The notes under the pieces: generated by a model | What the model was told of the DNA's origin: nothing | What the model saw: only the letters and a program-made list of their open reading frames with translations | Databases searched by the model: none | Source of the DNA: Chamaecyparis obtusa | Taxonomy: Eukaryota > Streptophyta > Pinopsida > Cupressales > Cupressaceae | Length of the DNA stretch: 64,000 bases | Reading direction: 5' to 3' | NCBI GenBank assembly: GCA_027943335.1 | Contig: BSBK01000881.1 | Coordinates: 868,001-932,000, forward strand | Program-made: the position numbers and the translations under genes | Shown: piece by piece, positions 46,971 to 58,989 of the stretch | Layout: each line of letters starts with the position of its first letter | Position numbering within the stretch: the first letter of the stretch is position 1

Positions 46971-47860
46971 TAATATGTACAAAGTAAAATTAAAGACACC
47001 AGAGGCAAATATTCCCATTCCTCAAGTTGACAATAAGCAGCAAAAGGGAGACAAGATCAATTTAGAATCACAAGTTGAGGATAGAAATATGGTTCAAATC
47101 AAACAAGATTTCTTTGATGTAAAGTACACCCCTATTGATATGGGGCAATTATTGTCTCAGATTAAGGTCAAAGTTCCATTAATGGAAATGATGAGGATAG
47201 GTGAGCATAAGGAGAAAGCCCTTACATGGGTAAATGGTGTTCTTTCAAAAAATGTTCAAAATACAAGAAATACTGAGAGACTAAGAGGAACAAAAGACAG
47301 ATCTGAAAACAAGGGGAAAGAAATAGAAGAAATTGTTTTAGAGATACCCTAGATCTATTTAGACACTAATATTTTAAACACTTCTTTGGGAGCTTTTGAC
47401 CCCTTTTTATTGACTCTAGTTATTTATGGAAAGATGTTAAAAAATTACATGATTGATTCTGGAGCATCTAATACAATTATGTCTACTGAGGTCATGAAAT
47501 CAATGGGACTTCAGGTTGATACTCCTCATGGGAGATGTCAGCCCATCGATTCCAGAGAAGTAGCTATCATTGGTACAATTAAGGCTTTGTCTTATAGACT
47601 TGCAACATATCCTGACAGACAATTAACAATGAGTGTCTTAGTTGTTGACATCCCTCCTCAGTATGGAATGTTGTTATCAAGAAAGTGGAGTACAACAATG
47701 GGAGGTAGTATGCAATGTGATTTATCCTTTGCAATTTTCAATATTTTTGGTGAGAATGTCAGAGAATCTAGAGAAATTAAAACTTCTCATATGATTGAGG
47801 AAGAGAAAGACAATGAAAACATGAATTATTTCCTTGATACTGACATTAATTCTTTCCAAC
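46971..47860 (+). pseudogene. Protease of Tat/Ogre-like element
   Basis: The open frame from about 47386 has LVIYGKMLKNYMIDSGASNT, with the DSGA active site of retroviral-type aspartic proteases, followed by MSVLVVDIPPQYGMLLSRKW, the usual second half. Upstream (46966-47352) a charged spacer leads in from gag, separated by one TAG. The same frame runs on into the extra RNase H without a stop, so the two domains are fused as in a pol polyprotein. Confidence 0.8.
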
Positions 47861-47929
47861 TAAACAATATGGAATTTGAGGGGAAAGATGAACATTTAAT
47901 TTTATCTGAGGATAAGAAAAATATAACAA

Positions 47930-48345
47930 ACCAAAATGGTTTATGGGCCATGTATTTTGATGGTGCAAGTTCTAAAGAGGGAGCTGGTGTAGGAGTACTG
48001 TTGATTGCTCCTACTGGAAGGACATTTAAGTATTCATTTACTTTAATGTTCCCTTGTACAAACAACACTATAGAGTATGAGGCTCTATTAATAGGATTAA
48101 GATTGGTTTCAAGAAATAAGATCACAAATATTAGGTTCATTGGAGATTCAGAACTTATAATATCTCAGATAAGGTCCAAATATGCATTTAAAAAAAAAGA
48201 CTAAAGCAATACAGAAATGTTGTTTGGGATGAGATAGAAAATTTTGATGCTTTTGGTATTAACTGGATGGACAGAGGTCAAAACAGAATTGATGACCTAT
48301 TGGAAAATATTTCTTTGAGGCCAAAGGATATTACATTTGCTAGAA
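47930..48345 (+). pseudogene. Additional RNase H domain placed between protease and RT
   Basis: Reads LWAMYFDGASSKEGAGVGVL, NTIEYEALLIGLRLV and RFIGDSELIISQI, then after a frame change in an A8 run at 48190-48197 QYRNVVWDEIENFD and NRIDDLLENISL. All four acidic active-site positions (FD, EYEA, GDSE, DDLL) are kept, so the domain looks once functional. This is the archaeal-type RNase H of Tat elements. In the Tat members I know (Ogre, Retand) it follows RT-RNase H; here it precedes RT. Confidence 0.8.
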
Positions 48346-49560
48346 TATCCAAGATTGAGGTTCAATCTAGACCTTCTATACTAGACAATATTGAAAACTG
48401 GCAAGTTTTTGAAGATGATCTGGACATTTTAAGATTTCTACATTGTGAAGCCAATTTTGAAGACAAAGAAATAAATTTTAGTGGATATGTGGAAACCTTA
48501 GGTGATAAGGATACCATTTTGGGCAAAGAAGTGCTACAACTAAAGTCAAATAGAGTCCCAAAGGGTTTGGTTGTGCTTGAAAGAGCATTTGATAATAATG
48601 ACAAGTCTTTTTCAGAAAAGACTATAAATAAACCAGAGGATTTGGAGGAAATAAATTTAGGGATAGTTGGAGCCCCTAAAATGTGTATATTGGAGGAAAT
48701 TTGTCTCCTAAAATAAGAAAGTTCTTGATTGATATTCTTAGAAAATATAGGCATGTTTTTGCATGGTCTTATGATGACTTAAAGGCCTATCGGGAAGATC
48801 TTTTTCAATATGAAATTCCTTTGAAGGATGATACTAAGCCCTCCAAACAAAATTTGAGACCTATAAACCCTACCTTGGCACCAAAGATGCAAGAGGAATT
48901 GAAGAAAATGAGGGATGCAGGAATCATAAAACCTATTAGACATTCAACATGGGTATCCAACTTGGTCCCAGTAAGGAAAAATAATGGAGACATTAGGATC
49001 TATGTAGATTTTAGAAATCTAAATATGAATTCATTAAAGGATAATTATGGTTTACCAAACATGGAAGCCATGCTACAAAGAGTTACTAGATCTGAACTTA
49101 TGTCAATAATGGATGGTTTTTTAGGAACTATAATCAAGTTGTTCTCAAAAACTCTAAACAATTCAAGACTACATTCACAACTCCATGGGGCATGTATGTA
49201 TATGTTAGGATGAATTTTGGCTTGACAAATGCTGGGGAAACTTTTCAAAGAGCTATGGATGTAGCATTTGCAGATTTTATAAAAAAGTTTCTAGTAGTAT
49301 ACCAAGATGATCTCACAACATATTCAACAAAAGCGGATCAAAATTGTGTCCATCTTGTGAAATTTTTTGCAAGAGCTTTAGAATATGGTGTTTCCCTTAA
49401 CCCAAAGAAATGTTCTTTTGGGGTAACATAAGATAAGCTCTTGGGACACATTGTGTCCAAGGATGGAGTTAGGATTGAGCCTGAAAGGGTGATTACAATT
49501 GATAAGGTGCCTCTGCCAAGAAATGTCAAAGGAATTCAATCCTTCTTTGGTCAGATCAAC
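48346..49560 (+). pseudogene. Linker and reverse transcriptase of Tat/Ogre-like element
   Basis: The linker has ENWQVFEDDLDILRFL and ANFEDKEINF. RT runs from about 48715: YRHVFAWSYDDLKAYREDL, PINPTLAPKMQEELKKM, RIYVDFRNLNMNS, then a frame change after MDGFLG (49120), and from 49192 MNFGLTNAGETFQRAMD, VVYQDDLTTYS and LNPKKCSFGV. The catalytic Y-x-D-D (YQDD) is intact. A TAA at 49429 and the 49120 frameshift inactivate it. Confidence 0.85.
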
Positions 49561-50202
49561 TTTGTTAGGATATTCATTACAAGTTTTGTTGAGACCAGTG
49601 TTCCTATCTCCAAAATGTTGAAAAAGGGTACTAAAGTGGAATGGAATGAAGAAGCTAGGAGGGCTTTCTATGAAATCAAACAAGCAATCAAGAATGCACC
49701 TTTGTTGAGGACACCAAATTACATTAAGCCCCTTCAAATCTTTTCTTTTGCTTCTTATCATACCATTGTTGCAGTATTATTACAAAAGAACTCAGAGCGT
49801 TTTGAGCAACCTATATCTTTTTTCAACAAATCCTTACAAGTGGTTGAGTTAAAGTATGATATAAATGAAAAATAGGCTTATGCATTGATTAAGGCTATTA
49901 AAACTTTTAGGTGCTACCTAGTTAGAGAAACCATAGTTGCATATGTGCCTAGTGTTGTTGTTAAGGATATTCTAGTACAATAAGAAGTTTTAGGAAAGAT
50001 ATGTAGATGGATCAATAGGATCCAAGAATTCAATATTGATATCCAAATCACAAAACTAGTCAGAGGATTAGGACTAGCCAAACTCATGGCCCAACATAAC
50101 TTGGATGCTATTCATATTAACATGCTTGAAGAAGAACATAGGTCATACATTTGTGATCTAGATTATTGTGAATGGTACAAGGATATTGTTGGATACTTGT
50201 AG
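49561..50202 (+). pseudogene. gypsy RNase H region of Tat/Ogre-like element
   Basis: Follows RT with GIQSFFGQINFVRIFI, KKGTKVEWNEEARRAF, LQIFSFASYHTIVAVLLQ and FNKSLQVVELKYDINEK, the connection and the original RNase H-like domain of gypsy pol. The usual first Asp of the active site (F-x-D-A-S in many relatives) is not present, here FSFAS. That fits the Tat pattern in which the second RNase H takes over. TAG stops at 49873 and about 49981. Confidence 0.7.
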
Positions 50203-51416
50203 AAAATGATTCTTCCTCCTGAAATGGATGACAAAAAAAAGAGGACTATGAAATTACATGTTGTGAAGTATGTGATTTCTAAAGGTGAGTTATGGTGGAG
50301 AAGTAATGAGGGTGTCTTTCTCAAGTGTGTTGATCACCAGAAGGCTGAAAACCTATTGCAAGAAATGCATGGTAGTGTATGTGGTGGCCATTACATGGCT
50401 AAGACTACTACCCATAAAATATTACAGTCTGGTTTTTGGTGGCCAACTATTTTAAAAGATGCACACCTGTTTGTTAAAAGGTGTGATGCTTGCCAAAGGT
50501 TTGTAGGAAAATTGAAATTTAGTGGCAACTTTCCTTAAAGCCTGTAATAGTTATGACCCCTTTTCAGAAGTGGGGTATGGATTTCATTGGAGATATTCCA
50601 AAAAAATCAAGTGGGGGTCATTCATGGATTCTAGTGGTAACGGATTATTTCACTAAGTGGGCGGAAGCAATTCCTACTAGGAGAGCCACTAGTAAGGTGG
50701 TAATTGACTTCATGATGCGGGATATTTTTAATAAGATTTGGATGCCTTGAGACTATAGTGGTTGATAATTCTATGTGTTTCAAGTCTGAAGAGTTTAACA
50801 AATTTTGTCAGCAATATGGTATTCAAGTCTCATACTCATCTCCATACCACCCCCAAGGGAATGGTCAGGCTGAATTAAGTAAAAAAAGCTTGATAAAGAT
50901 TTTAAAAAGAGTCCTTGATAAAAATAAAAGAGCATGGGACTCAAAATTGCAGCAAGCCTTGTGGGATGATAGAAGGCAATTGGTTGTGCTCCTTTTGATT
51001 TGGTATATGGAATTGATGCCAGATTGCCACAAAATAATCTGTTGCAAATGTATAGAATCATCTAGATATATGATGATGATTTGGATAATGAGATGAAGAT
51101 CAGGATGGAAGACTTTATATAATTAGATGAATTAAGAAGGGAAGTTCATAATAGAAATATCAAATTGTAGATCCAATATAAGAATATGTATGACAAAAGG
51201 ACCGTGGTTAGAAATTTTGATATCGATGATCTGGTCTTGATGTGGAATGGTAGGCTAGAAGATAGGGGCACACATGGAAAGTTTGACCCAATTTTGTTAG
51301 GACCATATCTCATTGATGCTAAGTGGGGTTCTGATTCTTATATTCTTAAGGATTTGGTAGGAAATGTCTTGGAATTGCTAGCTCATGGACAATTTCTAAA
51401 GTTGTACTTCTCCTGA
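50203..51416 (+). pseudogene. Integrase of Tat/Ogre-like element
   Basis: H2C2 zinc finger: MHGSVCGGHYMAKTTTHKIL then KRCDACQRF. The catalytic core starts at 50553 (WGMDFIGDIPKKSSGGHSW), changes frame near 50748, continues with VVDNSMCFKSEEFNKF and SPYHPQGNGQAE, and so holds the D, D and E of the DDE triad. The C-terminal part is at 51186-51416 (GRLEDRGTHGKFDPILLGPY). Stops and at least two frameshifts break it. Pol ends with TGA at 51414-51416. Confidence 0.85.
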
Positions 51417-51580
51417 GGTACTTTTATTATCCATGAAAAATAGGTTAGTTTCTTTTCAATAGTGTGTTTCTTTAAGTTGTGTGAGTAGGTTATTTTTTCT
51501 TTAGTAGATGGTCTTCTTAACCTAGAGATTTTGAATCCTTGTCATGCCTGCAAGAGGCACACATCCCTAGTTAGAGCCAC

Positions 51581-52735
51581 TATTAGCACTGTTTATTTTT
51601 TACAATGCAAGACTTTGTGTTTTGATTTTTGTATAATTCAATAGAGGGGTTTTTGTTGTCTGGTTATGGCTGTCCTTTTAGGTTTTTCATCCATGTCCTC
51701 AGTTTGCAAAGGAACTATTTCATTTTATTCCTAAAACCCTAGGTGAAGTCTTGTTGTTCAAACCCTAAGCATTTGTTATAAAAATAAGCCCTAGGTCATG
51801 GTTACAAATTCTAATCATTTGTTACTTTTTCCAGCCTCTTAAGCTTTTCATTAGACACATGTCTTAAGTCATCATCAAGTGGGGCCAAATATTTTAAGTT
51901 GTTTTACCTAGCTGGACCCTTTAATATTTCCTAAGTATAAAGCCCCGACGGCCTTTTGGTTTTTCCTAAAGTCTTTAATGTTATTTTCCCTAAGTCCTAG
52001 CAATTTATCAAACTTGTTAAAACCTTTTTTAATCTAATGGTGTGTGTGATCCTACAATGAAAAGATGATTGAATATTACTGATTGCGGGATTGCGCCAAC
52101 CATTAGATGCTTTGGTAAGAAAAGATCAAAGTAAGTGGGGCTAACATTTTTAGGTTTTCTATCTACCATCTGATCAAATAAATCTAACGATACATATTTA
52201 TTGGGCCCAGTCGTGAATGAATTAAGATACCATCAGATATATTTTAATCTAACGGTCGACGTAATGCCTTAATGAAAAGATGATTGAAGATTACTAATCA
52301 CAGGATCACGCCAACCGTTAGATCTTCAAGTTAGCAAAGGATGACATCAGTGGGGCCGGGGGATAAGGTTTTGTAAAGGTTCTAACAAGTCCTTTTTCAT
52401 CGAACAGTTGTCCTAATGCCTTAATGAAAAGATGAAGGGAGATTAGTGATTGTGGGATCATGCCTGCAGTCCAATCATCCAGGTTAATATAAAGCAAGTC
52501 GGTGGGGTCCAAATATAGTAAAACAAAGACAACTGTTGGATGATCTTGATCCAAAAATGTTCGTAGAACCTAAGAAGTAAGTGGGTATGAGAGGATGCAT
52601 ATTTTGATCACCTCATATTTGTTTCAATTGGAAGAAGGGTGTGAAGCCTTAATGGAAATTTGAACGATAAATACTGATCAAGGGATCGCAACAACCATCT
52701 GATGTGTTTTAAGTGAAGATCAATGATTCTAATTT
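51581..52735 (+). repeat. Right copy of the LTR-type region, internally deleted
   Basis: Matches 33300-34450 from TATTAGCACTG onward, including the TATAAAG at 51936 and the four palindromic units. At about 52735 it jumps to sequence equivalent to 37345, so about 2.9 kb with the hairpin cluster is missing. Stem positions differ from the left copy mostly by CpG loss. Confidence 0.75.
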
Positions 52736-53094
52736 AAATTTTCTCTATTTGGTGCGTAAAGTTTCTAAATCATTGAACTCTAGAATTTTAAAATTTTCAA
52801 AGAGTAATGGGAGGAACATGTGGCATGGTTGTCAACAATTAATGTTTTTTCATATGCAGTATATCATTCAATGTTTTATTTTTAGAATCAAAGCTATAGA
52901 ATTTGCAAAATACTTTGGTGGAGTGAAATTGCAGAGCGTCTGGTATTTTTTGGAAAATTATTAAACTGGTGAGCATTTCTATGAACTATTGTGTTTCTAT
53001 TGGTATTTGTCTATGATTTCTATCATAAGGGTTTGGGAGAAGAGTTTGTGTGTGTTATGAATTAAGAATTGTTGATAAAGCCCTAGTTTAAAAG

Positions 53095-55325
53095 ATGGCA
53101 CCAAGAAGAGAATTTAAGGGGAAGGTAGAATACCATGAGAGTGCTATTTTTGATGACCTCTTGGAACAACTTGATCATTCCACTAATGATGCATCATAGA
53201 TAAAGGAAATACTACCCAAAAACCCTAGGCTTAGGGTTACAAATGATTTTAACGACAAGGGAAACTATATGAGATATGAAAACATTAAGGTCTCTAGTTT
53301 GGTGTTGTTTAGGGTAGGTTTTGGACAAAGACATTCTTTTTCTCCAAGTAGTAATGTGTGCCAGTTTGATGTGGGGAAATTGGTTGTTCCAAATGTTTTT
53401 ATGGATGCTAATATTTTACTCCAGGTCACAAAAAACTATAATCATGTAGCAAGGGTTGTTAGGGATATGAATGGAAACCCTCTGATTAGTATTTCTACTG
53501 AGGAAATTAGAGAGGTGTTTTGATTGAGTGAGCCTACCAATAACCTTGAAAGAATAGATTTTGATGAGCTAAAATAGGTTTACATTTCCCAGAGGGATTA
53601 TCTCAGAGGTGGTCCTTTAAAGGAATTATTTGATAAGGTGGGAGGATTGATTGTAGTGGGACCTAATACACCAAAGCCCATCAAGTTAGATTATTTTAAT
53701 CTAAAATAAAAGGGTATGTATTTATCTTTTGGTGAAGATTCTGAAGAAGATATGTCAGTTCATTATACGTTTATGCTGACACAAATTTTTCATCCCTACC
53801 TGGCAGTAACTTTTGATTTTGCTCCCTTTTTCACTGAATAAATACACAATGCAATAATAGGAAATCAAAGGGCTGAGGTTCATAGACCTTTTGGTTGGTA
53901 TTCTTTGATGATGTACATGTTCCTATACAAAGGATCAGACTATTTTGAAAAGGAGATGGACCTAATGAAAGATAAGGATGGTGAAGAAATGTTAGTCCAA
54001 TTGTGGAACTTAAACATGACATGAGACTGAAATGAAGCCATTTTTGTAGGTTTTGATAGATGTTTTGCATCTAGGCTTAGGGCCTTATTATTTTTAGAAA
54101 ACTGAAGAATCCTAAGAATACTATTGGATTTTCTTAGGCCAAAATAATTTTCTATTGATATAAAGATTGTGCATAATTGGGGTGACATCATTTTATACCC
54201 TATTTCTACTATTTTCAGAGTGTATGGCTTTAGGGGGACTCCATTTATCCTACCATACCAGGTTCCTTTGAAAGTTAGTCTAGCAGAAATTTTAAGGTAA
54301 ATTGGAGGACTACAAGACATCACCCTCAGATAAAAAGGAAGAGGAACAACATTTCCAATAGTCACCATAGCACACAAATTTGTGATTACAAAGGGTGGTT
54401 GGACACACATGGACAAAATTTTGGAACCATACAACATGACTACCTCAGTTTCAAGTTCTATAGATCTAGAGGGATTTTACAATGATATGTTTAAAAAGAG
54501 AACCAAATGGGAAACCATGGATCATGTTTTTAATTTCCTTGAAGACATAATCAGGAATATTTTTTATTTACAAGAGCAGGAAATTAGGGGAAAAAAATGG
54601 CTAGTGTATAAGAAGACACTAGATTTTGTACAACACTTTATCAGGGATTATGATCCCTTGAAAGAATTTAAACCTTTTGAGAAGAAAGTTGAAGATATTA
54701 TGAGCCATTTTGAGGGTATAATGCAAACCCTAAATGAGAAGAATGAGATGGTGATGCAAACAGAGCTAGAGAGAGATAGAATTGTGCTAAGTAAGCCAAT
54801 GTTTGCAAGGGTGGTTCCTTTGGGCAGGCATATTGTGCAGAAGAGGACTGGATATAGTGTTGCAGTGCTAGGGCCACATATACAATAGAATATTCAAAGG
54901 GTAGAAGATATCCCTTCCTCTTCCAAAGGAGTAGGATTACAAGAGAAAACAAGGGATTCTCCCATGTCACCTGAGAATAGACTTATTGATATTGATTATG
55001 GTTCCCCACCTCCCCAAATGAGACAAAGAATAGAAGAAAGACCACAAAAAAGTGAGGATGTCTATTCTCCCACTCAATCACCACTCAACATTGTTGATCA
55101 ATCAGAGGTGACAAAGCAATTTAAAATATTGGGGAGCCTAGGTCAAATTTTCATGACCTATGAGAAAATTAATGGAGTTCCCGAGCATCGTAAGGATGCA
55201 GAAATGGATGTAACTAATGGAGAGTTAGCTGGCAAGGAATTGGACCCCATCACCAAGCAAGCTTGTGATGAATTTCTTGTAGATGATGCATTTGTTAAGG
55301 CTAGGGCTTTTATGCAGTTCTTATG
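53095..55325 (+). pseudogene. Extra ORF, copy B (truncated)
   Basis: Homologous to 37690-39945, again starting MAPRREFKG. It is better preserved than copy A in places: 54382-54888 is open for 168 residues (GGWTHMDKILEPYNMT, VFNFLEDIIRNIFYLQEQE) and 54964-55329 for 121. It shares the in-frame TGA at 53521-53523 with copy A. It ends at about 55325, after which there is no match to the rest of copy A. Confidence 0.65.
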
Positions 55326-55384
55326 GTGAACTTGATTGTTAATTTAGAGAAGACAATGTTCGGTACCTACAGTCCTACATCAAA

Positions 55385-55547
<163 letters not shown>

Positions 55548-56936
55548 CAATGCTTGGGATCTGTACATTATGTGGATCTCGCAAGCAAGTAATTATGAAT
55601 TTGTCCCATACCATATCAAATACATAAAACAAAAAGGTAAAACATACATGCCAGTATGGGGTAAGTAAATCCATAAACATAAAAAACATCATAACATATA
55701 GATAATCAAACTATGGGGGGGCTATTACATCCACCCCCTCTAGAATCAGGCTTACTCTTGGAAGCCTACAAACAATAAGGATATGCATCCCTCAAACACA
55801 AAGCATTATACTAAGATGAAAGTTAAAAGGATTTCTCAAAACAAGCCAAAAAATAAGGATATGATATATAGTCATGAAGATTAATATAATTATATTTTAG
55901 GCATAAACTAAAAATAACATTGATCAATCATTCATCATTTAACAATTTCTTAAATAGATCTAGATATTTATTCATCCATCATTATAGAAAACATCTAGTA
56001 ATCAATTGTATAAGTTACACATTTGTATCTATATGAAATAATAATTTGAGAATTTTATGCAAACCTAGTTAATGAAACACTCATGTAAGACTATATAATA
56101 CACAACAATTTTGTTTTTAAATACCAAACATAGTACAATATTTGTGATGTCCTCCCTTATATGTACTATTAGAGGTCCATGATGAACATGCTACCAAACA
56201 TTTTGAATATTCATCATAAAATTTAAAAAGGTAAAGCCCAAGTGGGGGAATCCCAAGTCAACATTAAATCATAAGAGTACTCAATCTAAACAATAAATCA
56301 AGTTTGATTAGTGTCACAAAATAGATAGCAAAAAGGGAGTTAGGTGGGTAATTCTAGGCATAAGAAAGTTCAAAATTTCAATGCTAGCCCAAAAAATCAT
56401 GAATAATTCATAAACAACTAAAATAAATTATTAATAAATAATAATTTTCACATAAAAAGGTGACTGGTGACAGCCACACTCTAGGGAGTGACCACCCAAT
56501 GAAACCCACAAATCCAATATAATGGATGTGTTTGAGAACATACCCAATCACCATAGACAACCACTAAGTTAAGATGTATCTAATGCAATGTCACTGAGTA
56601 ATTTTTAAAATGTTACAAGAATGTTATAATCTATAATAGTTCTCATGTGAATGTAATTCACAATTCAATTAGGGACTTAGGTTCTTGAACAAATTGACCT
56701 ACTAATCTCATAATCAATCCTATCCTTTTCCATATAATTACCACTCTCACAAAGTACAATATGTAATATTCAAATAGAATCCTATCTAAACATACAAGTT
56801 TAATATCATAGCTCTAGGGCCATAAATAATAGTCTAAAATATAAAAGAGTTATATGTCTAAGTTTTATTTCAAGTTTAACTATTTAGACATCTAATGGGC
56901 GTACAAATTCTTAGTGTTCCTAGTGTAGAAATGCGG

Positions 56937-56948
56937 GCTCTAATACCA
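56937..56948 (-). promoter_or_regulatory. iMet-type primer-binding site
   Basis: TGGTATTAGAGC on the minus strand, one base from the consensus TGGTATCAGAGC complementary to initiator tRNA-Met, two bases after the LTR end. Confidence 0.6.
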
Positions 56949-57092
56949 AGTGTAATGCCCTGCTAAGGGAACCCAAGAGAAATTAACCTAAAACATGTTA
57001 CTAAGTTTACATAATAATTTATTTTTATTAAGAGTTTAGAAACAATGATGAATAACAATTTGGAAGCAATACAATACATACACATAAATGTA

Positions 57093-58225
57093 ACTCATCC
57101 ATAGATTATAATTCCCAAGGGTTTTATGACATATAATTTAGTTATCACTGACACATTAAGGTATTGACCGAGTGAAAGAAATAAATGAAACTTATGACTT
57201 CCAACTAAAGATGATGAGATGGAAAATTGTTTATGATTCTGAGGTAAATGATAATGTTTGTTATGATGATCAAACGATTGAAAAAATTCAAGGATGATCA
57301 GATGAAGGAGAATGAAACATGTTACTAACACAACTGGGAAGGAAGGTTAAAGAGACAAAATCAACGATGAAAATCAAGAGGCAAAATCTATGGATGGAAA
57401 TGAAATGGTTTATGATGTCTATAGAAAGAGACAAGAGATTCATATTGAGTTTGTTGCAAGAGAATTCATGTGAATTTAAGATTGATTTCATGCAACACTA
57501 ATCAAACTAGTTGAAGACAGAACCAAGCAATTCTACAGACAACACCGAGCGATAGAGAAAGTAATTACCGAGAAAAATAAAGTTGGAGGAAACAAAGATA
57601 TTGAATTGATTATTGATTAGATTTATTTTTGAGCTTAGCATAGATCTAAAAATCTGCAAATCAAGTTGTATTTGAATCAGATCATTACTGTATCAGTTTA
57701 ACCATTTCTACAGATAAATCTCTTAACCGAGTGGGACTTAAAAATCTTTATATTTCAATATGGCATTCAATGAATGTTGATTGTTTTATTGTTGACCCCA
57801 TAGTGAATGTTTGGTCAAGGGAGAATTGTTAGTGATAAATCCTCTAACCGGGTCACACCTCACAATGTGTTTTGTAACCTTTAACAAGGTTAGCTCTTAA
57901 CCGAGCTCACTTCAGAAGAGTGAATTATTTTGGGACTCATTCCAAGTGGTTTTTCCATTAATAGGGTTTCCACGTTAAAAATATGTGTGTTATATGTGTA
58001 TGGATGTGTTGAATTGTTATTTTAATTTACACATTATTATAATTGGATTGATCAGCAAACACAATACTTAATTTACTAGTAATCGGTATATGAAGAGAAA
58101 GACATAGTTGATATTTTACCGAGTTGATTAATTGGTTTGAAAGCTTTGTTATATACATCTAGGAGTATTTGGGACTGTAGGATAATTGGACTTAATTGAT
58201 TCACCCCCCTCTCAGTTATCTAACA
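57093..58225 (-). mobile_element. TGTTAG-start repeat family, copy 3
   Basis: On the minus strand it starts TGTTAGATAACTGAGAGG at 58225. ATGTA flanks both sides (57088-57092, 58226-58230). It shares blocks with copy 1, such as AACCTTTAACAAGG on the other strand, an AATGTGTCAGT block and an AACAAACATTATC block, but ends earlier. No coding region. Confidence 0.65.
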
Positions 58226-58989
58226 ATGTATACATTAATTAATTATAAAGATAAATCATAAGTACAAAGTCTCACATATTCCATGAATAATAAATACATG
58301 ATCATATAAAAGTGAACATAAATACTATTGATACCATAAAGTATACACAATGAGACCACAACCCAAAAGTATCACAACTGATATACTAATACATGGTATG
58401 ATATAAGAAAGATAAGAGAAAGTCTCCAAGAATGATGAATGAGAAGTATAACTACAACAAGGATCATCTAGAACTAGTAAAAGTACATTAGAATCTCAAA
58501 TGGTAACAGAATCACTACCACCCATCCTTGTAGAATAAAAGGTTCACTCCCACCATGTAAAGGAGATAACAATAGACCTCACTCGCATAAAAAACACCAA
58601 AGTCAACTATCGTAAAAACTAAGAAAGGGATCATGAAAGCTCTCTATCTCCAAAGGTACAATACAACTGTAAAGGTAATACATAATAATTCAAAAGAAAC
58701 CAAAACATGTAGAAAACCTAAGATGTATATAGGGAAGTGTCATCACATATGTCTAACCCTTGAGTTTTGTCCTGGTAACCTATTTGGACCTCAACACTCA
58801 AGTGACCATATGCGGCATGAGTAACCTCTCACACAGACAAGGGTACTAACTATGCCCTCAATCAAGCATCTTCTCCCACTCCCATCCTAGTCAAGACCTC
58901 AATCAAGTACTCAGGCATGGGTGAGGAACACATCTTGTTAATTCATTTTAAAATCCTCCATTTAATGTATCATGTTATCACTTTATTAA

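Larger units (their letters stand above)
33300..55325 (+). mobile_element. Tat/Ogre-like Ty3/gypsy element with very long LTR-like end containing an extra ORF
   Basis: The left end is TGTTAGCACTCC at 33300, inside the integrase of an older element. It holds an LTR-type region with hairpins (33300-37340), an extra ORF (37690-41494), a primer-site-like TGGCGACTCTG (42901), gag (42967-46970, interrupted by an insertion), protease, extra RNase H, RT, RNase H and integrase (to 51416). From 51581 the left-end sequence recurs: 51581-52735 matches 33300-34450, and 52747-55325 matches 37345-39945. About 2.9 kb between those blocks is missing from the right copy. The right copy breaks off at about 55325 near a (TA)n tract. 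Confidence 0.75.

Noticed and set aside
47930..48345. Host RNase HI gene
   Set aside because: It is fused in frame to a retroviral-type protease and followed by RT, so it is part of the retrotransposon pol.
33300..55325. Reading this region as two separate elements in tandem sharing an LTR
   Set aside because: Not excluded, but it needs an unequal recombination step and leaves the primer-site-like sequence before gag unexplained; kept as the alternative to the giant-LTR reading.
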